64,000 nucleotides of DNA from Rhizophagus clarus (Eukaryota; Glomeromycota; Glomeromycetes; Glomerales; Glomeraceae). The stretch covers positions 806,001 to 870,000 of the forward strand of contig BLAL01000278.1 in assembly GCA_015698045.1 (NCBI GenBank). Reading direction: 5' to 3'. Position 1 is the stretch's first letter. Each line of letters begins with the position of its first letter. Below, piece by piece: positions 24,164 through 36,575 of the stretch. Position numbers and translations under genes: made by a program. The notes under the pieces are model-generated. The model saw only the letters and a list, made by a program, of their open reading frames with translations. It ran no database searches and was not told the DNA's origin.

Positions 24164-27100
24164 ATGAAACGTTCAAGCAGAACCACCCGTACGCATGTAT
24201 CAATACCAAAGTTACGTATTAGGTCCAAAAAAACACTATATGATGAGGGGCCTTCCACATCTGATAATATTTTAGAGCGTAGAAAAATGGAAGACATTAA
24301 TCCATCTTTTGAAGAACTTGAAACAGCCAATTACATTCAATTAAAATCATCAAGCGAGGTTGGTATACATGTATAAACTGTATGAACATTATAAAAATGC
24401 ATTGTTTTGCAAGTTATTAGTAAATAATATATAATTTAATGCAAATTAACTTTATGAAAACTCGTTAGCAACAAATGCATGATCATGAAGTTTTGATAAA
24501 TGAAGATGTTAATAATTTAGCAGATACTGATGATGACAATATATTTTCAGCGGATGGTAACATTCCAGCAGATAATTATGAACCTAAAGAATCTGGAATT
24601 GAAGAAAGATCAGTACTGGATGATGATAAATCTGAAGATTCTGGGATTTATGACGATCTAGACGAAGTATTAGAAGAATTCTCTCTTGACTTTGAGGGGT
24701 TTGATGGAGAGTATGGTCCGTACTTCCCAAATTTTATATCGGCAATGATCTATATTTGGATTACCAAGCATATGATATGTAAGTAATATAATATAAATAT
24801 TTTACAAATGCAGTGGCATATTCATTAACATGCTAACCAATTTTTTGTAGCAACCTCCGCATATGAAGATCTTGCTAAGATTCTCAAGCATCCCAAGTAT
24901 CGGAAAGAGGATGTTACTACAAATATCCGTCAAATTCAAAAATGGAGAGATAGGTTACCTTTAGCCAAGGTGCGTAAACATGACGTGCCTCTTAGTATGC
25001 ATAAAACACCATCCACATATGCATCTACAAAAAAAGCATTTACCATTTCTCCTTTAACACATTTGGAACGTGTTTTAAATAACCCATTACTTATGTCAAA
25101 AATGTATTTTGGACCTGGAATAATTGTAAATGAAAAACGAGAGTTCTGGCACAGTGAACTTTGGCAAGATTCATTGTTATTTGGAGAAGACAAAATTAAA
25201 AGTAAAAATGAAGGTTTGTATTTTATAAAATCTATCTAAAAAGAAGAATATTCAAATGAATAACATAATGTACTTTATCCAGAATACTATAGAGCGGGTG
25301 ATTTTTTATTATATCATGAGCAATCTTCCACTTTTATATGTCGAGTACGAGGCATAGTAATTGATGAACTAGATAATAATACACTTAAACTTAAAGTTGA
25401 TACACTCCTTTCACATGAAAATCTTCCAAATTGTCGCTTTAATGATAATCGGCATACTCGTGGAAACAATATGGAATTATGGTCAGTTGAAGATGCAGTG
25501 AAATTAGTAAATCCAGCAAACATAGAACAACGAATTGTAGTTTGACTATGTGATATGCCAGAACCTGATGAATATGATTATTATATTAAAGAAATTGTTT
25601 ATTATTTTGATGGTCATTGGAAATATCGTGAAATAGCAACAAGACATAAATTACCTTGTGAATATATTACACTTTCACAATCACAACAGGATTTACCTAC
25701 CTTAAAGATATTTCTTGATATATATATTGATGATTTCGGCACTTACAGAAATGTGTATCACTCTTTAGGGGGTGTTTATTTACAATTTGGCAACATGCCA
25801 TTAAATCTTCGTAAACAAATAAAAAATCATTTTTTAATAGGATTTGTTCCATTTGGAGCAGATTTTAATGATTTTATTAAACCAGTAATTCAAGATATAA
25901 AGTCCTTAGAAAATGGTCTTATTATGCAAACTTTATATGGTAAAGCATGGGTGATAGGTGGTATTGGATGTATTACTGCAGATTTGCCACAGGGAAATGA
26001 CCTTGCAGGTGTAAAACGACATGGAGCCAACCATGGGTGTCGGACATGTAATGTTTTAAATAGTCAATATACTAATCCAAGCTATGATTATGTGAAGAAC
26101 GCTCGTTTTAAGCAGCAAACAAATGAACGTATTGCAGAAATCAAAAACCAAAGCTCAAAAAGGGATCAGGATCGATTGGCTATTGAGTATGGATTAATAG
26201 AACCAGGATCTTTCAATGTACTGAAATGGGATCAACATATTCAAACACCACAAGATGCATACCATTCTATGGCTGGGAAGGCACGCACTCTTTTAGATGC
26301 AACATTTAACATTTTTAATGCAAATGGTGAAAAAGAATTCTTAAAATACTGGAAATGCATAGAAAAACCTACTCATTGGAGTAGAATGCCAAATCCAGTA
26401 CAGCATCGCCAGAGTTTTATGTTTTCTGACATATTGAGAATTGTGATGTTGATGCCATTTATACTCCAACGTTTTCTCAAATCACATTATATAAAAACAG
26501 AAGTTTTAAATAAATGGCATAAAAATTCTAGAATAAACCAAAATTTGGCTGTATCATATTTCCGTAAGTGCTGGACTATTGAAGCAAAAGTACTAAAGCT
26601 TACATTTTCAAATAATATGACAGAAAATACTTATCAAGAATTGCAAGAAATGCTTAAAAAAGAACATGAAATTCTTATACATGTAAGTATCTTTTATTTG
26701 ACTATAATAAAGAATAATACTTTTACTAAAAATTACTATAGTAGTATATTGGATTTTATTATTTATACATATTATAAATATAATACATTAATACTTTTTA
26801 TTATTATATATTATTAACTAAATAGATATTTTCAGAAACTTTTACAAATCTACCTAACCTCCATGTAAATGTACACCTTTTGCGGCATGCTCGTAATTTT
26901 GCAACACTCACAAATACTGCTGTTGGTGTAAAAGAAATGGTACATTGTACATTCAAAATTATGGTACCACATATGAACTGCAAAGTAATAGAACTTGATC
27001 TTACTCGGCATTATAATACAATTCAAGCACTACGCCATCTTATTGATGGCTGGACAGATCCTCGTTTTAGTACAAGACCAAATGCATTATCCAAACTTAT

Positions 27101-27870
27101 TGAAGATCTAAGTGTTTACAGAATATTAACTGGTTGGTATGCTACAGAAAATTCATCTGGTATTATCATAAATAAAGAATTTGAAGATGACAATAATGGC
27201 AAGTATTTTATTGACTGCTTATTGTAAGTGTATTTTGGTGCTAATATTTAATTTTATTAATTTATTTAAAGATGATATCACTATATGCTGTCATGATAAC
27301 AACTTCATTGATATTTCATTAATTAATCGACTGAGCACCAAAAAAGCTAACGAAATGGGAGTATCAAAAAAATTGGATGATAAACATCCATTTTTTCGGG
27401 ATCTTTCTTTATCATATATGGAACATTTAAAATCAAAAGGTGCACTACTAAATAGAAAATTAGAATTGTATAATTCTATTTCATATACTATTATTAGGAA
27501 TGGACAAGACCCTATCCAAATGAAAATTCGTATTGGTGATATTATTGAGCTACCTGAAGAGTCTGAAGGTATTGCATATGCAAAAATAAAGTCAATTTTT
27601 CGTCATCAAGCAAATAATGGTCAATACTATGCATTTTATGTTTTTGATTGGTTTCAGGCGACAAATGTTATTGATTCTGTATTAGAATGCCCACTTTATA
27701 ATATACAAAAACCTGAAGAATCACGATGGCTTCGAGTTTTTCCAATTACATTTGTTGATCACAATCCACATGTATTCTTTATACACAATTGTAAGAATAC
27801 TTGTAATACTGAGCATGATGAAAGGAATCGATGTTACATTTTAAATGAATTTTATTATAATGCAGTATAG
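24164..27870 (+). pseudogene. TNP2-like (CACTA-type) transposase gene with BAH-like segments, inactivated
   Basis: Exons inferred from GT-AG sites and frame: 24164-24358, 24469-24778, 24851-25213, 25283-26682, 26827-27227 and about 27272-27870. The order is a basic N-terminus, an acidic segment, a BAH-like segment (FLLYHEQSSTFICRVRGIVI), the transposase core (IYIDDFGTYRNVYHSLGGVY, FGNMPLNLRKQIKNHFLIGF, ITADLPQGNDLAGVKRHGAN, GCRTC), a conserved tail (LPNLHVNVHL, then RHARNF, VGVKEMVH) and a second BAH-like region (IRIGDIIELPEE, SRWLRVFPITFVDHNPH). The DD-G and CRTC motifs are as in TNP2/Plavaka-type transposases. Lesions: an in-frame TGA at 25543-25545 where Trp would fit, a missing base at about 26880 (CACCTTTGCGG where HLLR needs one more T), and an unresolved frame change at the last junction (about 27227-27272). 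The element seems recently inactivated. Confidence 0.72.
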
Positions 27871-27959
27871 GATGAGAATAGCTCTAAGTTTAGCATTGGA
27901 AAGATAGATGACAAAAAATTTGCGGCATGCTTTGTAACATTTAAAACATATATTATTGT

Positions 27960-28290
27960 ACATGTGCAAAACAGATAATTAAATTATTACAATAAATTGA
28001 TTTATTATATTTCTGACATATTTTCGATATATGACAAAAATACCTTCTTTGTGTTTTTATTTATATTTCTGACATATTTTCTAAATGTGACAAAAATATC
28101 TTCTTTATGTTTTTATTTATATTTTTAACAGTTATTTAACATATGCCAGATATATTTTGATCATGCATTTTTAACATATGTTTGATATATTGCTGATATC
28201 GAGTTAATACGGAGTTAACAGAAATGCGTATGCAATATGTCAATCATATTTTAAAAATATTTTTGCTATATTTTTCGAAATTGATAAGTT
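27960..28290. repeat. Subterminal-type short repeats downstream of the transposase
   Basis: A unit of about 59 bp is repeated twice in tandem near 28005-28130 (TTTATATTTCTGACATATTTT, then TGACAAAAATAYCTTCTTTRTG). Further related words follow: AACATATGCCAGATATATTTT, AACATATGTTTGATATATTG, AATATGTCAATCATATTTT. Dense 10-12-bp variants next to a transposase resemble the subterminal binding-site regions of CACTA elements. I found no matching array or inverted terminus upstream. Confidence 0.45.
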
Positions 28291-28314
28291 TCAGCAAAGA
28301 AAGTTTATGTAGGG

Positions 28315-29643
28315 TTAAAAGACCCAATTTTTCAACCATCTAGTCCAATACGACATAATTCAGAATTATATAATTTGCTTGTAAATGATGAACAGCAAAA
28401 TCCGTTTTTATTTATTTACACAGATGGTGGTCCTGATCATCGAGTAAATTATTTACGAGTCCAACTTTCTTTAATTGCCTTATTTGTAACACTAGATTTA
28501 GATTTATTAGTAGCAGTACGAACACCACCAGGTCATTCTTGGAAAAACCCTGTAGAACGCATAATGTCAATTTTAAATCTTGGATTACAATGTATAGGAT
28601 TAATGAGAGCAGAAATGAATGAAGGATATGAAGAAATTATGAAATATTGCAATTCAATGGAAGATATCCGAAATAAAGCTGAAGAAGAGCCACAATTAAA
28701 AGAAAAATTGTTAAATAGTTTACACCCTACTATTGAATTAATGGAAAATTTAATTAGGAGACTTGAATTAAAGGAAGAACCTTTTGGTATTTTTAAAGCA
28801 GCTTCTGATGAAGAAATAACTACATTGTGGAATTCACTTCTTTTGATTGATAATTCTTTAACAATGGAAGATAATTCAAAGAAAAGCATTCAAAATAAAT
28901 CAGAATTTTTAGAATTTTACAATCATTGTTGTAAATCTCGACATTATTTCTTTGAAATTAAAAAGTGTGGATTATTAGATTGTCACATATGTAAACCCGT
29001 AAGATGTGATTCTGAAACTTGGCTTAAAGTTCATAGTTTTCCTGATCCAATTCCAACAACAGATGGCAAAAAATATAAAAGTTTTGAAGAATTATATGAT
29101 CAGGAAACTACAGAAGAATATAGACCTTCTTTAAGTGAGACAAAGAAGTCAAATAATGAAATGGGCTTTAAATCTAGTGCACAGAACTGTAAAAATGTTG
29201 GAACTCTAATTCAATGTGGAGAATGTGACAAATGGCGTGTAGTTTATTCGAAATCAAAATTATCTTCACAAGATAAGGAAGAACTTGCACAATTTTTAGA
29301 TGAAATTCAATATACATGTGGTGATACTTTTTATAGCTTAGCTGGCACAAATATACAAGATTCTAATGATATAAATGATTCTATGAAAAAATTATTCTCT
29401 ATTGTTAAAGTTAATAATACTCCAACATGCAATAGCCCGATTGAGATTTCATATTATTCAAGTGGATTATTTAAAGAGACACTTTGTTTTAATTGTGGTG
29501 TAGAATGTGAAGAACATACAAATTATGGTGAATATTTTCCATATTGTGAAGACTGCAACACATTGGTTAAAAATAAAAAAAGAAAAAGAAAAGAAAAGAA
29601 ATTTGTAAAATCTAGTAAACAAAGAAATGATGAAATTAATTAG
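28315..29643 (+). CDS. 5'-truncated multi-copy DDE-like / zinc-ribbon protein gene
   Basis: The open frame begins without an ATG, after possible acceptors at 28295 or 28313, and ends at TAA 29641-29643. Its N-terminal part has DPIFQPSSPIRHNSEL, then FIYTDGGPDHRVNYLRVQLS and RTPPGHSWKNPVERIMSILN. The spacing of the TDGGPDH and NPVER motifs recalls DDE/RNase-H-like integrases and transposases (Asp in TDGG, Glu in PVER). The C-terminal half holds Cys pairs: CGLLDCHIC, QCGECDKWRV with a later TCG (CW- or zinc-ribbon-like), and CFNCGVECEE with YCEDCNTL, ending in a basic KKRKRKEKK tail, probably nuclear. Related sequences are, as I recall, highly repeated in Rhizophagus. The 5' exons are missing here. 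An insertion carrying the transposase region, or independent truncation, could explain this. No internal stop occurs over 440 codons. Confidence 0.6.
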   Translation, partial: LKDPIFQPSSPIRHNSELYNLLVNDEQQNPFLFIYTDGGPDHRVNYLRVQLSLIALFVTLDLDLLVAVRTPPGHSWKNPVERIMSILNLGLQCIGLMRAEMNEGYEEIMKYCNSMEDIRNKAEEEPQLKEKLLNSLHPTIELMENLIRRLELKEEPFGIFKAASDEEITTLWNSLLLIDNSLTMEDNSKKSIQNKSEFLEFYNHCCKSRHYFFEIKKCGLLDCHICKPVRCDSETWLKVHSFPDPIPTTDGKKYKSFEELYDQETTEEYRPSLSETKKSNNEMGFKSSAQNCKNVGTLIQCGECDKWRVVYSKSKLSSQDKEELAQFLDEIQYTCGDTFYSLAGTNIQDSNDINDSMKKLFSIVKVNNTPTCNSPIEISYYSSGLFKETLCFNCGVECEEHTNYGEYFPYCEDCNTLVKNKKRKRKEKKFVKSSKQRNDEIN

Positions 29644-29899
29644 TTGTAAACGAATTATACATATATAATAAAGCTTTAATGAACCAATCAAAATTCACTT
29701 CGTAGTCACGTGATAAACTTTTTATATATAAACTTTTTTTTACTGAAATTTGAAAAAGTGACCCGGCCGGGTGACGAGAACCGAAAAATCGAAGTTGTGT
29801 GGCCTAATATTCAAATACTTTATTTTCATTTTTGTTTGTGCCTACATCAGGAAATTCTTAGGTGGATCGGACCATGTAATTTAACATGGGTTAGTTTGG

Positions 29900-29995
29900 A
29901 AATCAACTTCATTTCCAACCCCTTTATCATAACAATAAGCAAGTTCAAACTGAGCATCTAAATATTCTTTCTCTGCAGATTTTTTTAATATTTAA
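29900..29995 (-). pseudogene. Sel1-repeat relic
   Basis: On the minus strand LNIKKSAEKEYLDAQFELAY is followed by CYDKG, a clear single Sel1 repeat ending in a degenerate stretch. It is isolated from the intact kinase-Sel1 gene that starts 600 bp further on the opposite strand. A CCCGGCCGGGT island lies at 29761-29772. Confidence 0.6.
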
Positions 29996-30588
29996 ATACT
30001 TTGTATTAAAATTGTTACATGATAATTAAAATAATCTTGTGCCTACTAATATTTTCAAATCTTGCATAATTATCAATCTTTATAATTTGACGATAAAAAT
30101 CTTTTAAAAATTCCTTTCATCATTTTTTATTCGAAGATTTATCTGAAATATGGAATTTTTGTAAAATAAAAAATTTTAAAAAGGAAAATGATGTAAAGTG
30201 CGCTGTCCGTACTATGCAACACAGAAAATTTTAAGCTTTTAAGGAAACGATCTATATTAACTGTACCATAGAGGTATGAAATTCTTGAAAAAAAAAATTA
30301 TAAAAAGTATATACGACTTTCGTTAAGTTGCAACATTTTTTTACTTTACTATAATTTATATTAGTACTTAATTATATAAATTCTTTTGATATGAATTATT
30401 GTAAGTTTTATAGTATGTTCACCAACGTATATTTCATTTTTTGTTTTTGTAGGTACAAAATAGTTTCACAAATATACTTTATTAATTTTCCTTAAAAGTC
30501 AAGTCGCACAAGTAAACGAACCCCTTTATTGTGTATTTAACCGACCAATTTCTTACTAAAAATACTCTGTCAAAATAATATTGTCAAA

Positions 30589-33500
30589 ATGTCAAATAAG
30601 GTCGACCTTGAAAAATCAAACGATTATATTAACTGGTTAGAACAATCAATTTCTAACCAATATTTTAATTTTTACGAATATTCGGAATTCAGTGATTTAA
30701 GTTCACTTGGAAGTGGTTCATATGGAAGCGTTGTTCGTGCTAATTGGAAAAGTACTGATAAACTTTTCGTTTTAAAAACTTTTAACCATGATATAACCAC
30801 ATTAAAAGAAATCGTCAATGAGGTAATTTATAATAATCTTTAAACAATCTTTACGTGAATATTTAATAATGTCCAAATTTTTTTTTTTTTATAGATAAAA
30901 CTACAAAAAAAAGTAGGTTTTCATGAAAATATTTTGCGACTTTGTGGCATTACGAAGATAGAAACTGGTTAGTTGCAGGTTTTATCATGTATTATATTGC
31001 TAATGCGATTATAGGCTTCTAACACATTGTCTTCAATATTTACTTAGAGAAAAAATATTCCTTAGTTTTGGAATACGCCGATGGTGGCACATTAAAGACT
31101 TATTTGAGCAACCACTTTAATGAACTTGGTTGGGATGATAAATATCAATTAGCATTTCAATTAGCAAGTGCTGTTGAATACATACACGATTATGATATCA
31201 TTCATCGTGATTTGGTAATATATTAAAATTTACAATTTATTTTATTAGTGTTGCAAATATTAACTGTTAATGTAACTATTTTATTTAATTAAAGCATGAA
31301 AATAATATACTCGTACACCAAAAAAATATTAAAATAGAGGATCTTGGTTTATCAAAAAAAATTGCTGAATCGAGCAACATAACAGAAATTCTTGGTATTA
31401 TCCCTTACGTGGATCCAAAAGGTTTGAATAATCAATGTAGTAATTGTAATAAAAATAAAAATTACAGATTAAATAAAAAATCTGATGTGTATAGCGTGGG
31501 AGTTTTGATGTGGCAAATTTCAAGTGGGCGTCGACCATTTTATGTAGATGATGTGGAATATGATTTGAGTCTAGCCTTAGCTATACAAGGAGGAGAAAGA
31601 GAAAGAATTATTGATGGAACCCCCCTTGAATATAGTGGGATATACACAAGTAATTATACTTATTTCGCTAAAAGAATAATTTTAGGAAAATTATTAATTC
31701 TGTATTATTTATTTTATTAGAATGTTGGAAACATGAACCAGATCAACGTCCAAATATGCAAGATGTGGTTTCAACTCTTAGGTCAATAATTTTATTTAAC
31801 AAACATCACTTATTTAATGATTATGAAGATAATAATATCGAAGAAAATGGAGATAACTTGATACCAAAAGCTTCGGATATGAATGACGAGTTAATCTTGG
31901 AAAATATGTTAAATTTCATTAATTGTGAAGATTGCTCAGGTTTGCGAAGTACAACGTCTATTCAATCAAACATTATTGATGACCTTATTCAGTCAAAATC
32001 AAGAAATTCGTTTGATTCAACATTTAATAATAATATTATTAAGTTTATTGTTGATAAATTAATTACAGTGATTATCAAAAAACACGATGCAGGTTATACT
32101 TTTGATCAAATCCAAGAATTAAGTGATCAAAAAATGTTGCAATTGGATCAAATTACAAATAGCCTTATAAAATGGCTTAATGAAAATCAAGATGAACCAA
32201 AATATAATTGGTTTCTTGGATTATTATATTATTATGGTATCGGAATAGAAGAAAATAATAGTGCTAAAGCGTTTGAATTATTTTCAAAAGCAGCAGTTGA
32301 ACCAATAGCACAAGTTTATCTTGCCAAATGCTATAATGATGGATATGGAACTGAACAGAATAATAATTATACGTTTAATCGGTACCAAAAAGCTGTAGAT
32401 AATAGAAGCGTTATTCAACATAAACTTGGAGATTGTTTTTATTATGGGATTGGAACAAAAGTTAATAAAATAAAGGCGTTTGAGTCATATAAAATAGCAG
32501 CTGAAAGTGGACACATTATTGCACAAAATAGTCTTGGAATTTTGTATGAGAATGGTGAAGGTACAGGAAAAGATTTAGAGAAAGCTATTTACTGGTACAA
32601 TAAATCAGCAAAAAATGGTTATGAAGTAGCACAATGTAATCTGGATAGATGTTGTCAATCCGGAAAAGGTGTAGAAAAAGATGAAGTTAAAGCTTTCGAA
32701 TATTATAAAAAATCAGCTGATCAAGGATATATGAATGAACAATTTAAACTTGAATATTGTTATGATAAAGGAATTGGAATTGATATTAATACAATTAAAG
32801 CATTTGAATCAGCAATTGTACAAAATAATTTAGGATTATTATTGGAGTGTGGTAATGGAGCTGAAAGGGATCTGGAAAAAGCTATTTATTGGTGCGATAA
32901 AGCAGCAGAAAATGGTCATGATGTAGCACAATATAATTTGGATAGATGTAATCAATCCGGTAAAAGTATAGAAAAAGATGAAGTTAAAGCTTTTGAATAT
33001 TATAAAAAATCGTCCGATCAAGGATATATAGATGCACTATTTCAACTTGGATATTGTTATCAAAAAGGAATTGGAACAGAAGTTAATAAAGCAAAAGCCT
33101 TTGAGTTATACAAAATAGCGGCTGAAAAAGAGCACATTAGTGCACAAAACAATTTTGGAATTTTGTATGAGAATGGTGAAGGTATAGAAAGAGATTTAGA
33201 AAGGGCTGTTTACTGGTATAATAAATCAGCAGAAAATGGCTATGAGGTAGCACAATATAATCTTGGTAGATGTTATCAATCCGGAAGAGGTGTAGAAAAA
33301 GATGAAGTTAAAGCTTTTGAATATTTTAAAAAATCATCTGATAAAGGATATATAGATGCACAATTTCAACTTGGATATTGTTATCAAAAGGGAATTGGAA
33401 CAGGAGTTGATAAAATAAAAACCTTTGAGTTATACAAAATAGCGGCTGAAAAAGAGCACATTTATGCACAAAACAATTTTGGAATTTTGTATGAGAATGG

Positions 33501-34971
33501 TGAAGGTGTAGAAAAAGATTTTGAAAAAGCTGTTTACTGGTACAATAAATCAGCAGAAAATGGTTATAATGTAGCACAATATAATCTCGGTACATGTTAT
33601 AAATTTGGAATAGGTATAGAAAAAGATGAAGTTAAAGCTTTTGAATATTATAAAAAATCGTCCGATCAAGGATATATAGATGCACTATTTCAACTTGGAT
33701 ATTGTTATCAAAAAGGAATTGGAACAGAAGTTGATAAAGCAAAAGCCTTTGAGTTATACAAAATAGCGGCTGAAAAAGAGCACATTAGTGCACAAAACAA
33801 TTTTGGAATTTTGTATGAGAATGGTGAAGGTATAGAAAAAAATTTAGAGAAAGCTGTTTACTGGTACAATAAATCAGCAGAAAATGGTTATAATGTAGCA
33901 CAATATAATCTTGGTAGATGTTATCAATTCGGAAGAGGTGTAGAAAAAGATGAAGTTAAAGCTTTTGAATATTATAAAAAATCAGCTGATCAAGGATATA
34001 TGGATGCACAATTTCGTCTTGGATATTGTTATGATAAAGGAATTGGAATTAATATTAATAAAATTAAAGCAATGGAATTATATAAGATAGCAGCTGAAAA
34101 GGAGCATACTATTTCACAAAATAATTTAGGATTATTATTTGAGTATGGTGAAGGAACAGAAAAGAATTTTGAAAAGGCTTTTTATTGGTATAATAAAGCA
34201 GCAGAAAATGGATGTGAGATAGCACAATATAATTTGGGTTATTGTTATATGTTAGGAATATGTGTAGCAAGGAATGAATCTAAGGCTTTTGAATATTGTA
34301 AGAAATCAGCTGACAAAGATTTATTAGAAGCACAACTTCAACTTGGTTATTGTTATGACAAAGGAATTGGAACTGACGTTAATAAGGCAAAAGCAATGGA
34401 ATTATTTGGAAAAGTGTTTGAAAAGAGTAAAAAAGAAGTTGAAAACGATGATAGTCATAGGCAATTTTATTTAGGTTATTTATATTATAATGGCATTGGG
34501 ACAATAAAAGATCTAGAAAAATCCATTTATTGGTATGAAAAAGCAGCAGAAAACGGAGATAATAATGCACGATTTTATTTAGGTGAATGCTATGAACTAG
34601 GAATTGGTGTAAATAAAGATGAAAGTAAAGCTTTTGAACTTTATAAGAAATCAGCTGAAGTTGGAGATCGTGAGGCAAAATTTGCACTCGGATATTGTTA
34701 TGTTAATGGCATTGGAACTGAGATTAATAAAAGAAAAGGATTAGAGTTATACAATGAAGCAGCTGGTAAAGATAGCAATATACAATATGATTTCGGTGAA
34801 ATTGATGTAGAAATAAAAAGTGAATTAGATAAAGTTAATTATTGGTATCATAAAGCTGCAGAAAATGACAAATTTGCGTTATATAAATTGGGTGAATGCT
34901 ATGAATTAGGAAGGGGTGTTTATTTTGATGAAACAAGAGCGTCAGATTTTTATAAAAAATCAGCTGAATAA
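30589..34971 (+). CDS. TKL-type protein kinase fused to a long Sel1-repeat array (1359 aa, 5 exons)
   Basis: Exons: 30589-30822, 30895-30967, 31048-31214, 31295-31649 and 31721-34971; phases agree and give 1360 codons with stop. The kinase domain spans about residues 35-300: glycine loop [17 protein letters not shown] Lys63 (VLKTF), catalytic loop HRDLHENN (Asp157, split by intron 3), metal Asp174 in EDLG (DFG changed to DLG), activation end GIIPYVDP, and a final EPDQRPNM. A linker (about 300-435) leads to about 25 Sel1 repeats (437-1355, pattern [29 protein letters not shown]). Such repeats form a helical scaffold. Intron positions are identical to those of the gene at 48522-52234. DLG in place of DFG is compatible with activity in some kinases. 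The repeat array contains a 324-bp higher-order unit (separate entry). Likely role: cytosolic signalling kinase with a protein-interaction tail. Confidence 0.9.
32480..34420 (+). repeat. 324-bp (108-residue) higher-order Sel1 repeat
   Basis: Groups of three Sel1 repeats recur together (EYYKKS type, ELYKIAAEK type, [10 protein letters not shown] type). Landmark GCTGAAAAAGAGCAC-like words start at 33121, 33445, 33769 and 34093, exactly 324 bp apart. An earlier copy near 32500 is offset by 621 bp because one Sel1 unit near 32805 has lost about nine codons. The stretch from about 33011 is nearly identical to that from about 33659 (648 bp, two units), so a recent duplication or gene conversion acted on two-unit blocks. 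Confidence 0.8.
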
Positions 34972-36096
34972 TGAAAATGATGCGTTTAATAAATATCGGT
35001 AGATTAAATTATGTTTGAATGTATAGCACTAATTAAACAGGTTTAAATTTTATGTTTAAACTATTTCTTAACTAAAATATCAAGTAATACCTCATTATAA
35101 AGCCTTGAGTCATTTTAAACAATAATTTTTTCCTTTGATTAATCAATTAAAATATTTAGTCTAATATTTTTATTTATTTTTTTTTTAATTTAAAAAATAA
35201 TCTGGTTTATTTTCGAATATTTACTTGTATTTCTGTATTAATGTCTCTAAAGACGTAACAATATGGATAAAATTTTTTTTATGGCTTACATTAACAAAAA
35301 TTCGACACTTTAAACGTTGTTAAACATAAAAACTCGGTATTTATATACATGTATTGTTATGAATTTAAAAGCAAAACCAAAAAAGCTAGTTTAATGTAGT
35401 ATAGTGTAATTCCTGTACGAAAAATATGATTCCAAGTTTCTATTTTTTTTTTTTAAAAAAAAAAAAATAAAAAGTAAATTGATATAAATCAAACGGTGGT
35501 TTACAGGCACAAGTGATCTTGTATATGTTGGGGAATCTTTTTTTTAATAGTAATTGTATTTGTAGTAGTTTGTGATAATTTAATTGTTTTGTTTGTGCTT
35601 TCTTTTGTTTTCTTTTTAACAGAATTTGTATTGTTAACTTGTTTTATTAAGTTACACTGCAAAGGAATTACAATGATATAAAAGAAAGAAAGATTTTTTA
35701 AATTTAAATTTTTATTTAATAGTATAATAAAATTTATCAAAAGTGAAGGAAAAACTTTTTGAATAAATTATCACTATGTGCGTTTTAAACATTAATATTT
35801 GCAATATGTCTAACAGGCTAACAATGCAATCACAATATCATGAGTGTATCGTGACTTCATATTTATGATTTTAATAAACTTAAAAAAAAAAAATTTAAAA
35901 AATTATAAAAATAAATTATTGATCCGTAATTCAATCTAATTGATTGGTTAATATTCTTATCATCATAATGCAGATCAGAACTTTAGTACTGGCCAACATC
36001 ATGTCATTTAAATCATGTCATTTCCAAGTCATTTGCCGTTTATCTATTAGCGCAAATTGCGGATCATGACCTATTAATATTAGATTACATATTATT
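34972..36096. other. Intergenic stretch without recognised gene
   Basis: AT-rich with long A/T runs (35441-35470, 35880-35892). A short minus-strand frame at 35501-35740 has Lys/Thr/Asn low complexity and no motif. Nothing else is visible. Confidence 0.35.
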
Positions 36097-36117
36097 GTTA
36101 CACATTTTACGCCATCC
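36097..36117 (+). promoter_or_regulatory. F-box-family upstream element, displaced
   Basis: GTTACACATTTTACGCCATCC begins at 36097. In the paralogue at 56812 the same element lies 60-79 bp before ATG. Here it lies about 520 bp before ATG 36638, apparently because of the insertion at 36124-36575. Confidence 0.55.
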
Positions 36118-36123
36118 GTCTTA

Positions 36124-36575
36124 GAGTTTGGAATCGGTTCCATTTTCGAAAACCGAATTTAGTACGGATGCAACCGGTTCTATCCGTTTTAAACCGAGTT
36201 TGCCAAACCCGATTTGCATTCGGTTTACATAAAGTTAATTTTGGCCAGAATTAAATGTGATCGGCATAACTCTGGTCATGTTGATAGTTCCGGCCAGAAT
36301 TACAAACCTTGTTTCCGAGTTTGTGTAGCACAATTATCTATAATAGAAAGTTTGTGTATCATAACTTACCAAGCGAGCTAAACTTTTACCATTATCACGT
36401 GACTTATAATTTCGTAATTCGGGCCGACACTATAAAGTCTCGATACCAAACCGGGTTGGGCACTCGGATGCACCCGCTTCAAACGCAAACCGGTTTTTGC
36501 AGTATAAATTCGGAATCGTCAAAAATGCGGGCGAAACCGAATTTAAAACCGGATGATGCATCCGAATCCGTCTTA
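36124..36575. mobile_element. 452-bp insertion flanked by a 10-bp direct repeat
   Basis: ATCCGTCTTA occurs at 36114-36123 and again at 36566-36575 and brackets a GC-richer segment dominated by CCGGTT/AACCGG words (for example CGAAAACCGAATTTAG, ACCGGTTCTATCCG, CCAAACCGGGTTGGGC, CGGATGATGCATCCG). Removing it would bring the family element at 36097 to about 70 bp upstream of ATG 36638, as in sister genes. I see no strong terminal inverted repeat. A 9-10-bp duplication is atypical for most MITEs but is seen with Mutator-like elements. Related ACCGAACCG-rich sequence lies upstream of the F-box gene at 56812 (56345-56570). Confidence 0.5.

Noticed and set aside
29710..29961. Plus-strand 83-codon frame
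   Set aside because: It overlaps a CCCGGCCGGGT island and the antisense Sel1 relic and has no recognisable content.
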